Positions 29,422 to 39,889 are shown, numbered from the stretch's first letter. The stretch: 64,000 bases of DNA from a candidate division KSB1 bacterium (GCA_034521575.1 JAXHMJ010000005.1:744001-808000); one strand, 5' to 3'. A program made the numbers and translations. Notes: generated from the sequence alone by a model not told the origin.

Positions 29422-29898
29422 TTATTTAAAAAACGCGAACAAAATCCCCAACAATGCCCCCACCTGGCCGATCCAGAAAATGAACATCCAGCGGATCATA
29501 TTACGTTCTACATGGGCAATATTAATATTTACTTTGCCTATTTCCTCCGTCATGCGCTCATTGACCCTGGATATTTCTGTGGTAATACGATTATCCAGAC
29601 GCTGTTCCGTTTGTGCAATCGCCAGTTTCAGATTACCGGTTTCTTTAGTGATGCGTTCATTGACTTTACCAATTTCTTCAGTGATGCGTACATTGACTTT
29701 GCCAATTTCTTCAGTGATGCGTTCATTGACTTTGCCGATTTCTTCGGTTAAACGATGTTCAAATTTTTCCTCAACAAACGTCAGCATCTCGTGTTTTTGT
29801 TCATCTTTGCTCACATTTATCAAATTTATGAGGCTTTGGGAGGCATTTTCACCGAGTTTATCTCTCAGCGGTTTTTCAACTGCGGCAACTTTTGCCAT
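29422..29898 (-). CDS. Coiled-coil protein with 11-residue repeats and C-terminal membrane helix
   Basis: The 158-residue protein has an N-terminal helical region, then about four copies of an 11-residue unit like TEEIGKVNERI (29640-29760), then a second coiled stretch and a C-terminal membrane helix (MFIFWIGQVGALLGILFAFF). The layout recalls the DUF1640/CCDC90 family of membrane-tethered coiled coils. No reaction can be assigned. The 33-base DNA repeat could change copy number. AAAGGAGGGTG precedes the ATG. Confidence 0.65.
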   Translation of the reverse strand: MAKVAAVEKPLRDKLGENASQSLINLINVSKDEQKHEMLTFVEEKFEHRLTEEIGKVNERITEEIGKVNVRITEEIGKVNERITKETGNLKLAIAQTEQRLDNRITTEISRVNERMTEEIGKVNINIAHVERNMIRWMFIFWIGQVGALLGILFAFFK

Positions 29899-30049
29899 TT
29901 CACCCTCCTTTTTATGGTAAACATAACATAATTTAATGATATTTCAGGTAAATGCAAGAGAAAAGTCAAAGACAGTCATAAGCGCGGAGGCATTCATGGG
30001 AGCCTCGGAGTGCTTGAAAAAAACCCAGCCTGTCCCTGAAGAATCTATC

Positions 30050-30230
30050 ATGTATTCATTCATATTGCACGAACTGCACTCGGCGTAAAAACCGCGCATT
30101 GCGGGCACGCGGACTTTTGACAAACAACAGCGTTCCTCGGCACTGCCCTGCACGGCAGCATCGCGTATTTTTGCACTTTTCACCCCCGTCGTTCAATTTT
30201 CCAATTGTACGACGAGTGAAATTCGCCGTT
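30050..30230. repeat. Dispersed hairpin repeat, copy B
   Basis: It contains CTGCACGGCAGCATCGCG (identical in copy C) and a near-perfect 12-bp hairpin (30187-30198 with 30203-30214) with a GTCGT/ACGAC stem, followed by GAGTG. It lies in the 430-base gap 29899-30330, which holds nothing else recognisable. Confidence 0.55.
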
Positions 30231-30330
30231 TCAGCTTTTTGAACCGATTTATACTTGAATTTGAACGAATAATTCACTATATATAAACAAAAAATCACGG
30301 TTAAACATTACTCATAAAAAAGGTTTTGAT

Positions 30331-31005
30331 ATGATAATGCAAACAGCTCAACGATTTTTGATGACCGCTCTGTTCATTTCTGCCATCACCCTGACAGCCC
30401 AGGAACTTGCACCGATTCCGCTTCCCGCCCCCCAAACAGACAGCACTGAACCGCTGATGCAGGCATTGAAAACCCGGCACTCCACCCGGTCTTTTAAACC
30501 GGACACACTGTCCACGCAAATGCTCGGCGACCTGTGCTGGGCCGCTTTCGGCATCAGTCGACCCGAGTCCGGCAAACGCACAGCGCCGTCGGCTATGAAC
30601 CGCCAGGAAATTGATGTATACGTGGCTCTGCAAAAAGGATTGTATCTTTATAATGCAAAAGCTCATCAGCTTCAGCCTGTGGTTGACAAAGACTTGCGCG
30701 CTGAAACCGGCACTCAGGATTACACCGGAAAAGCGCCGGTGAATCTGGTCTATGTCGCGGACCTGTCAAAAATGGGCGATGGTTCAATCGAAAGCAAACT
30801 ACCCTATGCTTATGCAGACACCGGTTTTATCGGTGAAAATGTCTATTTGTTTTGCGCCGCTAAAAATCTTGGAACTGTTGTCCGGGGCAGCATCGACCGT
30901 GAAACACTGGGGCCGTTGATGAAATTGCGCCGTGACCAGAAAATCATACTTGCCCAGACGCTTGGATATCCGGACAATTCCCCCAAAGATAAATCGAAAG
31001 AATAG
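30331..31005 (+). CDS. Secreted nitroreductase-family (SagB-like) protein
   Basis: The 224-residue protein has an N-terminal signal-like segment (residues 1-22) and a nitroreductase/SagB-type fold: KTRHSTRSF, WAAFGISRP, TAPSAMNRQEIDVYVAL, YADTGFIGENVYLFCAA and LAQTLGYP. FMN-dependent members reduce nitro compounds, quinones or azoline rings. A signal peptide is unusual for the family but recurs in FCB lineages. An ATG at 30337 is an alternative start. No partner gene lies nearby. Confidence 0.85.
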   Translation: MIMQTAQRFLMTALFISAITLTAQELAPIPLPAPQTDSTEPLMQALKTRHSTRSFKPDTLSTQMLGDLCWAAFGISRPESGKRTAPSAMNRQEIDVYVALQKGLYLYNAKAHQLQPVVDKDLRAETGTQDYTGKAPVNLVYVADLSKMGDGSIESKLPYAYADTGFIGENVYLFCAAKNLGTVVRGSIDRETLGPLMKLRRDQKIILAQTLGYPDNSPKDKSKE

Positions 31006-31254
31006 CCAGTTTGCTGCGGTTTTTCGCCCATAAATACCGTTCGTTTCTGAACCGGAAACGCACCCAAACCGCCAATCATGAGCCGTGGGCGAAAATTATT
31101 TTTGCGACACGCCGGTGCGAATTCTGAACACGCTTTATCTAATCCCGGCACAATTCTTCAACAGAACCTGCTTTTTTTATTTCAACCGGAAAAAATATGC
31201 CGGTCTTGTTCAATTTCAGGACAAGCCGGTCTATTTCATCATTGTCATGCCGTG

Positions 31255-32784
31255 CTAACTGACGTGTATCAGATTTTCGCGTCCTGGCCCCTGAGTGATC
31301 CGTCCACCGGCGGCAGCGAACAATCCGTGATCACCTCGGGCGCGATCACCGCATTTGACGAGTCCTTTTGCAATATGCGTATCAACGGATATACTGGCGC
31401 CGAACGCAGTCAGCGCAGCGACAACCGTCCTCCGGGCGGCGCGACCTCCTGGCGGGTGCTGCAAACATCCCGCATTCCGGATGTATTTGTCGAGTTTGCC
31501 GTTTCACCCATGACCGGCACAAGCTTGACGATCGACCACATTTCTTTTGAAATCGGCGGCAATTCCAGCAACTATTTAAAAGCCGAGGTGCTGTATTCCA
31601 CAGATTCCACGTTTTCAGCCTTTAATCAAATACCGGATGAACTTGTGCTGGAGGGCAATGACTATGCTTACCCCGGTTATCTGCTGCGCGCCTATGCCAC
31701 CAATCAGGCGGGAACCGCTTACGGGCACGGAAAAGGAATTCACAACACTTGATTCCATTGCCCCGCCCACAGTCTTTACCGGTGCGGTCAGCAATATTCT
31801 CGTCCATTCAGCGGAATGCCGCGGATTTGTCATTGACTGGGGCGGTGATTCGCTGACCGCGCGCGGTATGGTCTGGAACACAACCGGCGATCCGACCCTG
31901 GATGATCACAATACCCGGGACGGCACAGAAATCGGTGAATTCATCAGTTTTCTGCATCACCTGGAGCAGTCAACCACGTATTATGTGCGTGCCTATGCGG
32001 TCAACAGCGCCGGGGCCGGATACGGCGCCATCCGCGATTTCACCACACAGGCGCCGCAACGGGATGTGGTCAAAGTCGTTGATCCGAATGGAAACGGCGA
32101 TTATACCACCGTGCAGGCAGCTTTTAATGATGTCCCGAATCACTATACCGGTCTCTGGAAGATCAAAGTTAAATTGACAATATTTTCCTTGGACGCCCCC
32201 GGCAGGACGCGCCGCGCACCGTTTTTATCCGCACTCATGAACCGGCGGCGTTGAATCCCATCGGCTGGCGCAGCTGGAATGTGCTGCCGGCGCTTTACGC
32301 CGAATACGAGTGCTACGGTCCGGGCTCAGACACCGGCACGCGCAGTATCATCTTGCGGCAATTGACGGAACAGGAGGCTCAGGCCTACAGCATCAAAAAT
32401 ATTTTTTCAAAAGAATCGTTTCCGGATTTCACCTATGACTGGGTCCCGGAACCGCTGCTGGAGGTGACCGGCGTCCAAAAAGATGACACTCGCGGCGCTG
32501 TCCCGCAGCAATTTGACCTCGGCGCCAATTATCCGAATCCGTTCAATCCCGGTACCACCATCGTTTATTATTTACCCCAAAGCGAACAGGTGTCACTCGA
32601 AATTTTCAACACACTGGGACAACAGGTTCGCGTTCTGGTGGACCAGCATCAATCGACCGGTGTGCAGGAAATCAAATGGGATGGCCGCGATCACTCGGGC
32701 CATCATCTGGCAGCCGGTGTTTATCTCTGCCGGCTGCAGGCCGGCAACTTTACCGCCGTACGGAAATTGTGTTTGGTAAAGTAA
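31255..32784 (+). pseudogene. Remnant of secreted pectinesterase with FN3-like and FlgD-Ig domains
   Basis: The 5' part encodes a surface-protein region (SFEIGGNSSNYLKAEVLYS) and an FN3-like module. It shifts frame at about 31726, where dropping one C restores AYGTEKEFTTLDS. A second module leads to VVDPNGNGDYTTVQAAFNDVP, the classic pectinesterase start. At about 32175 the sequence jumps to the enzyme's end, FLGRP and RTVFIRTHEP then GWRSWNV and AEYECYGPGS, so about 180 core residues are missing. A FlgD-Ig tail with NYPNPFNPGTTI ends the gene. The deletion removes the catalytic Asp residues, so this is a dead gene. The 5' end is not clear. Confidence 0.75.
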
Positions 32785-32987
32785 AAGTCAGAATGTCAAA
32801 AAGTCAAAAATCAAAAAACTGCCCGCATAGAAATAGCAAAAGAACTTTAACAAATTTATGGGTTAGATGAACTTTTCCTTTTTAAAAGTGTTATTTTCCC
32901 TTTTAGACTTTTCATCACTAAAAATCAATACCCCATTGTGAGTCCTGCGTTTGACATCACAAAGCAATAAGGGGCTTGAGCTCCCTT

Positions 32988-33142
32988 TCATTTCAGAGTG
33001 CACGGAGCGACTCCGCCTACCGGCTGATTCATTCGTGGGCGGTCAAGCCGGGCTGCTTTGTCCTGGAATTGATCGCTGCAACTATGTGATAACTCGCTCA
33101 TCCGCACACCGCCCCGGCGTCAACACCGGGACTCTGAAATGA
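32988..33142. repeat. 155-bp element with 12-bp perfect inverted ends
   Basis: TCATTTCAGAGT at 32988-32999 is the exact reverse complement of ACTCTGAAATGA at 33131-33142. No open frame longer than a few dozen codons and no target-site duplication is evident. The size resembles a MITE or another non-autonomous element. The flanking 32785-32987 and 33143-33290 hold nothing recognisable. Confidence 0.4.
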
Positions 33143-33290
33143 CGCTAACCTTACCCTCATTCGTAAAGCTCAAGGTTCTCGGAGTTTATAATTCCGCCAG
33201 TTCTCCCGTGGAATTCAGACCAGACATTCTGTGTTCTGAAAAATCGTAAACAGCCTTGTAAGAAAACTTTAACACTCGGAGGATAACAGA

Positions 33291-33319
33291 TTGACAGAGA
33301 CGTGGCTTTTTTGTAAATT
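33291..33319 (+). promoter_or_regulatory. Sigma70-type promoter for the thioesterase gene
   Basis: TTGACA (33291-33296) and TAAATT (33314-33319) are 17 bases apart and lie 40 bases before the start codon. Confidence 0.6.
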
Positions 33320-33358
33320 GATCGAAATTTTATACGTACAAACCGGAGTTTAATATAC

Positions 33359-33757
33359 GTGGACTATCCATATAGTATGACATTGATCGTGCGCAGCTAC
33401 GAACTGGATTCGTTCGGGCATGTCAACAATGCCAATTATCTGAATTACCTGGAAGCCGCGCGCTGCGAGTATATGAAACAGCGGGGACTCTCATTCAATG
33501 ACTTTGAGCGCTGGGATGCGTTTCCGTTTATCGGCAAGGTGGAAATCAAATACAAATCCCCGGCTGTCGCCGATAATATCCTCGAAATCCGGGCGCGCAT
33601 CTGCAACTGGCGGCGCAGCAGCTGCGTAATCGAGTATGAAATTTACAACCAGAGCCGCGAAAAACTCGGCGCCAAAGCCTCGACATTGTTGATATTTGTC
33701 GATTCAGACTCTCAGCTCACGCCGATTCCGCCGGCATTCCGGGAGAATATGGGGTAA
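33359..33757 (+). CDS. Acyl-CoA thioesterase (YbgC/4HBT hot-dog fold)
   Basis: The 132-residue protein has the 4HBT signature YELDSFGHVNNANYLNYLEAAR, in which Asp 17 is the expected catalytic residue, and KVEIKYKSPA. It would hydrolyse acyl-CoA or acyl-ACP thioesters. The GTG at 33359 has GGAG ten bases upstream, and an ATG at 33377 is possible. It is a single gene with its own promoter inside the repeat-rich zone. Confidence 0.88.
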   Translation: MDYPYSMTLIVRSYELDSFGHVNNANYLNYLEAARCEYMKQRGLSFNDFERWDAFPFIGKVEIKYKSPAVADNILEIRARICNWRRSSCVIEYEIYNQSREKLGAKASTLLIFVDSDSQLTPIPPAFRENMG

Positions 33758-33784
33758 AGGTTTGTTTGGAGTAAAATACCCATT

Positions 33785-33975
33785 GATATTTCACAAGACT
33801 GCCCTTGGTTCGAGAACCGTGCAGCCGGAGCACGGATTATGACGGTGACTCTTATCTCGCATTCTGGTCCCTGCACGGCAGCATCGCGGTTGGTACACTA
33901 CAAAACCCGCCTTCATCGTACGGTTCCCGGATGTGCGACGAGTGGTCGCGGCACAATCCTGAAAATACATGACTC
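33785..33975. repeat. Dispersed hairpin repeat, copy C
   Basis: It shares CCCTGCACGGCAGCATCGCG with copy B, and CGACGAGTGGTCGCGGCACAA with copies D and E, so it links the two subtypes of the family. Confidence 0.55.
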
Positions 33976-34333
33976 GTATTTTTTGCCCTTTTCGGCATGT
34001 ACAAAGGTGTTGACTGGTTTATCTTCTTGAGGGAGGTCTCCCCCTCGTGGCAGCCAGGCTGTCCGCCCTGTAATAATGTTGCCGATAGTAAAGTAGGACA
34101 GGGGGCGGGCACCGCCTCACTAAACCGGCATCTGCAAAGTGATAATATAGTATTTTTTCAATAGATCAAACAAACCCCATACCGGAAACACTTGACAGCC
34201 GGTTTACCGTCCTGCTGAAAAACGCAGGCCTGCCGCTCAGCTGCCTGTCTTCCGCTACCCCCTCTGTTTTCTTGACGTGCCGGTATTCTTCACTTTACCA
34301 TACTTTATGTTTTCTGCCCCACAGTCTCTCATC
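33976..34333. other. Intergenic stretch, nothing recognised
   Basis: About 360 bases between repeat copies C and D. There is no plausible coding frame, RNA or terminator. Confidence 0.4.
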
Positions 34334-34521
34334 GGACCGGATCACAGGATATTCGGGATTTACAGGATATCATCGTTCCGCCAGTCTCTTGGCGGAATAC
34401 GGACAGAATACATTCCCCAGTGCTTTGTGACGAGGGGTCGCGGCACAATAAAACAAAAGGCACCAGGCCATGCCCTGCCCCTTTCATTTGTCGCACAACA
34501 AAAACAGTTGTACGACAAAAG
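34334..34521. repeat. Dispersed hairpin repeat, copy D
   Basis: The last 121 bases (34401-34521) match copy E (39610-39730) with two mismatches by eye. The first 60 (34335-34394) also match copy E at 39504-39567. It ends in a 13-bp hairpin (34487-34499 with 34507-34519, one mismatch). The short frames over it have no family resemblance. Confidence 0.75.
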
Positions 34522-35024
34522 ATGGATTCTGACGGGCAACCAAACTTTGAATTCACGGTCCATACGGCAAAACCCGCCCTGCGAAACTTTTTTACCGGCT
34601 GCGAATAATTTTCGCAGGGACTGGTGTCGAGTTTCCGGTAACTCGTTTAAAAACAATGCAATTTATCTGGTCCGGGTAGTTGCGTGTTTTGCAACGATGC
34701 TTTGTTTGGCTATTTACTCATTTTATATTGGAACGGCCAGAGCCCCTGTTGCTCGAACTTGTCTTTCAGCACAAAACGCCAAACGGGTCAATTCAATCAA
34801 AATAATGCTTGACTTTTAATAGTTTAGTTTGTAAAGTTGCAGAGGGTCGGTGGTATTGAGGGTCGGGAGAAGCATCTGACGCCGAATGCATCAATGGATT
34901 CGCGCAGCGTTACGGGGCGGTGTCAGAGAGAAAAAGGAAATACCACGGAACCGCGAAATTCACGGCACAGAACACCTTCGGGGCGGATGCGGAGTTTTCC
35001 TTTTTGTTTAATCGGATCGGTAAC
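34522..35024. other. Intergenic stretch, nothing recognised
   Basis: About 500 bases between repeat copy D and the LRR remnant. Open frames here are short and unlike any family I know. Confidence 0.35.
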
Positions 35025-35410
35025 AGTTGAACTCTTTTTAGAGATCGCAGTGCGTTACCATCTCAAGGAGCCTATTCAAGACTTGAGTGATGAAGAATTA
35101 CTATCACTAGCCTCGCTACAGGCCTTTTGTATTATCAATGATATTGTCTCATTCGATGGAATTGAAAAGGTTAAAGTGGGCAGCTTTGGAAATGAACCAG
35201 ATTAGTGATTTGACGTTGCTAAAAGAATTAAAGAATTTGAATTATGTACGTTTGTGGCACAATCACATTACTGATATCAGGCCACTGGTAGACAATAATG
35301 ACATAAGCAAAGGAGACATTGTCGATTTGGACCGTAACCTCCTGATTCAACAGTCAATAGAAGAATATATTCCCATCCTGCAAGAACGATGTGTTAATGT
35401 TACGTGGTGA
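35025..35410 (+). pseudogene. Leucine-rich-repeat protein remnant
   Basis: The first half, LEIAVRYHLKEPIQDLSDEEL and LLSLASLQAF, resembles the cap of internalin-like LRR proteins. After a frameshift near 35165 the second half has MNQISDLTLLKELKNLNYV, WHNHITDIRPLVDN and the usual LRR end with EYIPILQERCVNV. There is no signal peptide or start in place. Only about two repeats survive, so this is a fragment of a longer surface protein. Confidence 0.55.
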
Positions 35411-35557
35411 GAGGGCCAAAAATATGTTGCTATTAATTTATTATAGTATTTGTCCAAAAGTATGGCGGGCCATCAAATTCCTTCTAAAACGCCTCATCTA
35501 TAATTTTAGATGAGGTACAAATGTGAATAAATATGCTTTAAATCATAGGAGAATAAA

Positions 35558-36036
35558 ATGAAAATCATATTAATTATTATTTTGATGCTAATATCAGGAT
35601 GTGTTAAAAACCCCTCCGGTTCAAATTCAATTTGTAGTTATGACCATGTACTGCTGGATACTACAAATATTGAAATTAAATAAACAGGATTTACTGAGGA
35701 ACATGGGGGTTGGAATCATTTGTTGATTTATCTGATTGTTCTATCGCAAATCAGCCTGATAATATAAATGTATTTATAGTTAGATTAAAAGTACTGGATT
35801 CAGATAGTATCAGCGGTAATACTGCAAATGAATTTGTCGGTAGCTATTCTATTCATAACAACAAAATTGATTTCAATATTCATAGCCTTACAGAAATCAA
35901 TGAACCAGAATGGGCCAAAAAATTTTTGGAAGCAGCCAAAAATACTGATTATGTCTTTATAAGGCAATCTAAACTTTTTATTTTTTATGAACAATCAACC
36001 AAAGTAATGGTATTCACTGAAATAAAGGGAGAATAA
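35558..36036 (+). pseudogene. Small lipoprotein, interrupted by a stop and a frameshift
   Basis: A good ribosome site (TAGGAG) precedes an ATG that encodes a lipoprotein signal with lipobox LISGC (Cys 15). A TAA at 35681 interrupts it after 41 residues. Beyond a one-base shift near 35707 the frame goes on with GWESFVDLS and about 100 residues ending FTEIKGE. The family is unknown. AT-rich codon use resembles that of the protease gene just downstream, with which it may have arrived. A functional 41-residue lipopeptide is possible but less likely. Confidence 0.5.
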
Positions 36037-36040
36037 AACC

Positions 36041-39000
36041 ATGAAAGTGACAAGAGCCTTTTTTTGTTTTTTATTTTTGTCTCAATACTAAATGCACAAA
36101 TAAACATAGGTGGTGAGCCCTATAGCTTTAGACATCAAATAAATGCCAAAAAAATTATTGAAAATAAAATTGAGAAGGTTACACTACCTCCATTGGATAT
36201 GAAAAAATTCGTATGGAAGATCTACATGACAGAGCCGATGGCACCCCCCCCTAGTTTGGATATCCATTTAAAGTAAATTTGAATTTATCAAATAGCGGCA
36301 AATGGATTGAACTTGATAACGGGGATAGACTATGGCAATCTCAATACATTGTCCTTCAGCCAAATCTATTAATCTATTATATGAAAAGTTCTGGATACCA
36401 ACTAACGCAAATCTTTATATATATAATGCTTCGAAAACCCACCATATTGGTGGATTTACACGGATAAATAGCAGAGGGAGTAGAGAAAATCCAGGAAAAT
36501 ATGCATCAGGGCTTGTATATGGAGATAAAATAATTCTTGAATACTATGAACCAGTAAATGAAAAAGGGCTGGGTAATATAGAAATTTCATGGATTATTCA
36601 CGGATATCGACACATTAATATTTTTAATTATTTTGAAAGTACAAAATCTTTTGGTAGTTCTGGTGATTGTCAAGTTAATGTGAATTGTAGTCCAGAAGGG
36701 GATTACTGGCAGGATGAAAAGAAGAGCGTTGCATTAATACTGGTAAACGGTTATAGATATTGTACCGGTTCATTAATAAGCAATACAAGTGAGAATGGAT
36801 TTCCCTATCTTCTCACTGCTGATCATTGTCTTGGCGGTTGGGCTAATAGCTATCATAAATATGATGCTATTGATCAAGACCCAAATGATGGTATAGATGA
36901 TACAGATTTATCTCATTATTCATTTTATTGGGAATACGAAAGCCCTAATTGTTCTGATGGAACTGATTTTATCCCGCAATCAACTTCCGGAGCAGATGTA
37001 ATTGCCAATAAATCTGATACTGACTTTGCTTTGCTTGCATTGAGAGAGCATCCGTATTTTTTAGATCCATCGATACAGGTCTATTTCAATGGGTGGGATA
37101 GGGGGAGCCCGGGACAAGGTGGCGTTTGTATACATCATCCTGCGGGTGATATTAAAAAAATTGCCACTCATAATATAATCCCCGACTCTTCTAATTGTTT
37201 TAATAATAGGCCAAATAGTAATTTTTGGAAAATTAACTGGATTTCTACAACAAACGGCCATTCTGTTACGGAAGGAGGGTCATCGGGTTCTCCGCTTTAT
37301 AATAGTAATCATAGAGTCATAGGTCAATTATATGGTGCTGCCTATTGCGATGATCCGAACTGCAGTGATCCCGACAATGATATTGCTAATTATGGAAAGA
37401 TTAGCATTTCCTGGAACAATGACACAGATCCAAGAAGACGATTGAAAGATTGGCTGGATCCTCTTAATACCAATCCAACCTCCTTGGATGGAAGTTATAT
37501 CAGTCCTTATATGACTACATCAGGTACCTTACCATCTTCTGAATTTTGGGCTGGCACGCATACTCTTACCGGAAATGTAATAGTACCTACAGGAATGATA
37601 CTCAGACTCCAATCCGGCGCAACCATCACCACCAGCAACGGTTCCGACCTGATCATCAATAACGGCGGCTCACTGCTCATCGGCGAGGATGCGACTTTTA
37701 ACGTGGATGTGCTCTCGCATGCCGATATTGCAGTTGAAAACGATTTTACCATGGGCAGCAATGTCGATTTTACCGTGGAAAACGGCGCTCTGATGACGAT
37801 CGATGAGGGCGTGTCTGTGGATTTTGGCGCCAATTCCTGTCTGATCATCGACGAGGCCGCGATTCAATGTGAGGATGCAGCGTTTAATTTCACCTCCAAC
37901 ACAGGCGGAATTACCATAGATAATCCATCCAATTATTGTTCTTTCAATACCGTTGAAATTTCCAATGCCAGCACCGGACTGGCGATTGAAAACTGTTCCA
38001 GTGTAAACATGCCTGATATTGCCCTGGTCAAATTTCTGAACAACGACATTGGACTGCGAATCGACAATACCACGGCAACGGTCACCGATTTTCAAATTCA
38101 TTCTTGCCAGTTTTCCAATAACAATGATTATGGCATCTATTTGTACAATTCCACTATAGGTGTCGGTTACAGGCCTTATGGATCCTATGGTATGATTGAA
38201 AACTCTTCCAGTGGAATTTTGTGCGCCAGCAATACGGATTTATGGCTGCACAAGACCAGTGTCCTTGATCATACCTATGGGATCAATGTAACCCCGGGCT
38301 GTTCTGTTGATTTTTATTCATTGAGCGGCATTATTGCCAACGGAAACAATATCCTGGGTGATAATACATATGGTGTCTATTTTCAATACTACAGCGATGG
38401 CAATTTGGGAGAAAGCGGATCATATAATCACTATGGAGAAAACGTGTTTGACAACAGCAGTTATGATATTTACAAAAGCAGTTCACCCACAGTCAAGGCG
38501 GAAAAAAATTGCTGACTGCACCCGCCCGCTTACAGCCAGTATGTTGATATTTCTCCCAAATCACCCAATTCGCTATACAAAACCTCAGGCGAGATCCATT
38601 ATGATGAGGAATTTCTGCAGGTAGAAAAACTGGTGGCAGACAGTTTGTATGCTGAGGCTCTCGCCTTATTGGACCAGCTGGCCCGGCAAACTCCGGACAA
38701 TGCCATCAGCTTGCGGGTGCTGTTTAGAATGCGTCAAATCTATGCGCTTGCTGATCAGTTTGAGGGGTTTGCGGCACAGCTGAATAAATATCATGATAAA
38801 CTCCCCGAAACCTTTATCGGTAAATTGGCTTACCGGCTGTCGGTGCCTTCTTTGCTGAGGATCGGTCGGGCGCAGGAAGCGCTGACCCGGGCCAATGACT
38901 TGCTAAGCGTGTATGAAAAAGACGACAGCAGACAGGATGAAACCGCCTGGCTGTTGTTTGACCGGGTTATGATTCAGCGTTATATGAACAAACGCGGTTT

Positions 39001-39422
39001 GAGCAAAAGCAATGCCGGCCCGCAGCAGGATTTGAACGCGATTGTGAACCAATATGCGGAAACCGGGGCCGCGGAGCACGTCCGCCGGTTATTCAAACTG
39101 AACCAGGAAAAGGCGCCTGAAATTGCTGAAAAATCTCTGCCGGAAAAATTTACAGTCTATTGCAATTATCCCAATCCCTTTAATCCCGAGACCCGCATCA
39201 GCTATGATGTTCCAAAGGCGGAGCAGGTGGTCATTGATATTGTATGATATTCAGGGACGCAAGGTATCTACCTTGTTCAACAGCACAGTCGAGTCCGGCC
39301 GGCATTCGGTGATCTGGCAGGGTCTTGATGCGTTTGGAAATCCGGTTGCATCCGGAATGTATTTTTACCGGATCCGGTACCAGGATCACGCTATTACCCG
39401 CAAAATGCTGCTCATGAGGTGA
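36041..39422 (+). pseudogene. Secreted lysyl-endopeptidase-like protease with beta-helix and FlgD-Ig tail, broken
   Basis: After a signal peptide (frame lost in a T run near 36060) come a propeptide-like region and a trypsin-fold protease. Its triad is visible: His in LLTADHCLGG, Asp in SDTDFALLAL and Ser in EGGSSGSPLYN. A carbohydrate-like beta-helix region (about 37600-38500), a helical repeat region and a FlgD-Ig end with NYPNPFNPETRI follow. Lesions are: T run (36060), near 36211, TAG near 36252, near 36337, an in-frame TGA at 38513 and +1 at about 39241. The protease half is AT-rich and the tail is not. The intact product would be about 1,120 residues. Confidence 0.7.
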
Positions 39423-39502
39423 GTGATCCAGGCAAAGCAGGGTGGGGTTGTCATTCGGTTTTATCCGGGTTTGATGAACATTCGTTACAAACCCACCCTG
39501 CT

Positions 39503-39730
39503 GGACCGGATCACAGAATATTCAGGATTTACAGGATTCTTTCCATCGTTCCGCCAGTCTCTTGGCGAGATGCAGCCTGGACACTCGTGTGTCCAGTGTC
39601 CGTATTCCCGGACAAAATACATTCCCCAGTGCTTTGTGACGAGGGGTCGCGGCACAATAAAATAAAAGGCACCAGGCCATGCCCTGCCCCTTTCATTTGT
39701 CGCACAACAAAAACAGTTGTACGACAAAAG
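39503..39730. repeat. Dispersed hairpin repeat, copy E
   Basis: It is nearly identical to copy D, with an extra 40 bases (about 39570-39608) that include the palindrome CTGGACAC-TCGT-GTGTCCAG. It ends in the same 13-bp hairpin (39696-39708 with 39716-39728). It lies between the broken protease and the cobalamin riboswitch. Confidence 0.75.
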
Positions 39731-39889
39731 AGGGTAACTCTGACAGATATCTGTGTTTCCAGACCGGACACTGTGTCCTCTCTTTCCCACGCCTAAAGTC
39801 AAAAGTCAAAAATTCAATAGTTTGTCTCGTTCGTTTTGTTTGTTGCTATTTTTTTTAAAAAATCATTTGTAATCCTGATTAAATTTTAT

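Noticed and set aside
29640-29760. 33-base periodic repeat considered as a CRISPR-like array
   Set aside because: There are no spacers; the periodicity comes from an in-frame 11-residue coiled-coil repeat. No CRISPR array or cas gene was found in the window.
34837-35024. 5' part of the open frame starting at 34837 as the N-terminus of the LRR protein
   Set aside because: It lacks a signal peptide and any family resemblance; LRR-like sequence starts only at about 35030.
38513-38515. TGA as selenocysteine or as an alternative code
   Set aside because: TGA ends several intact genes here, no selenoprotein context is present, and neighbouring lesions in the same gene point to a nonsense mutation or error.
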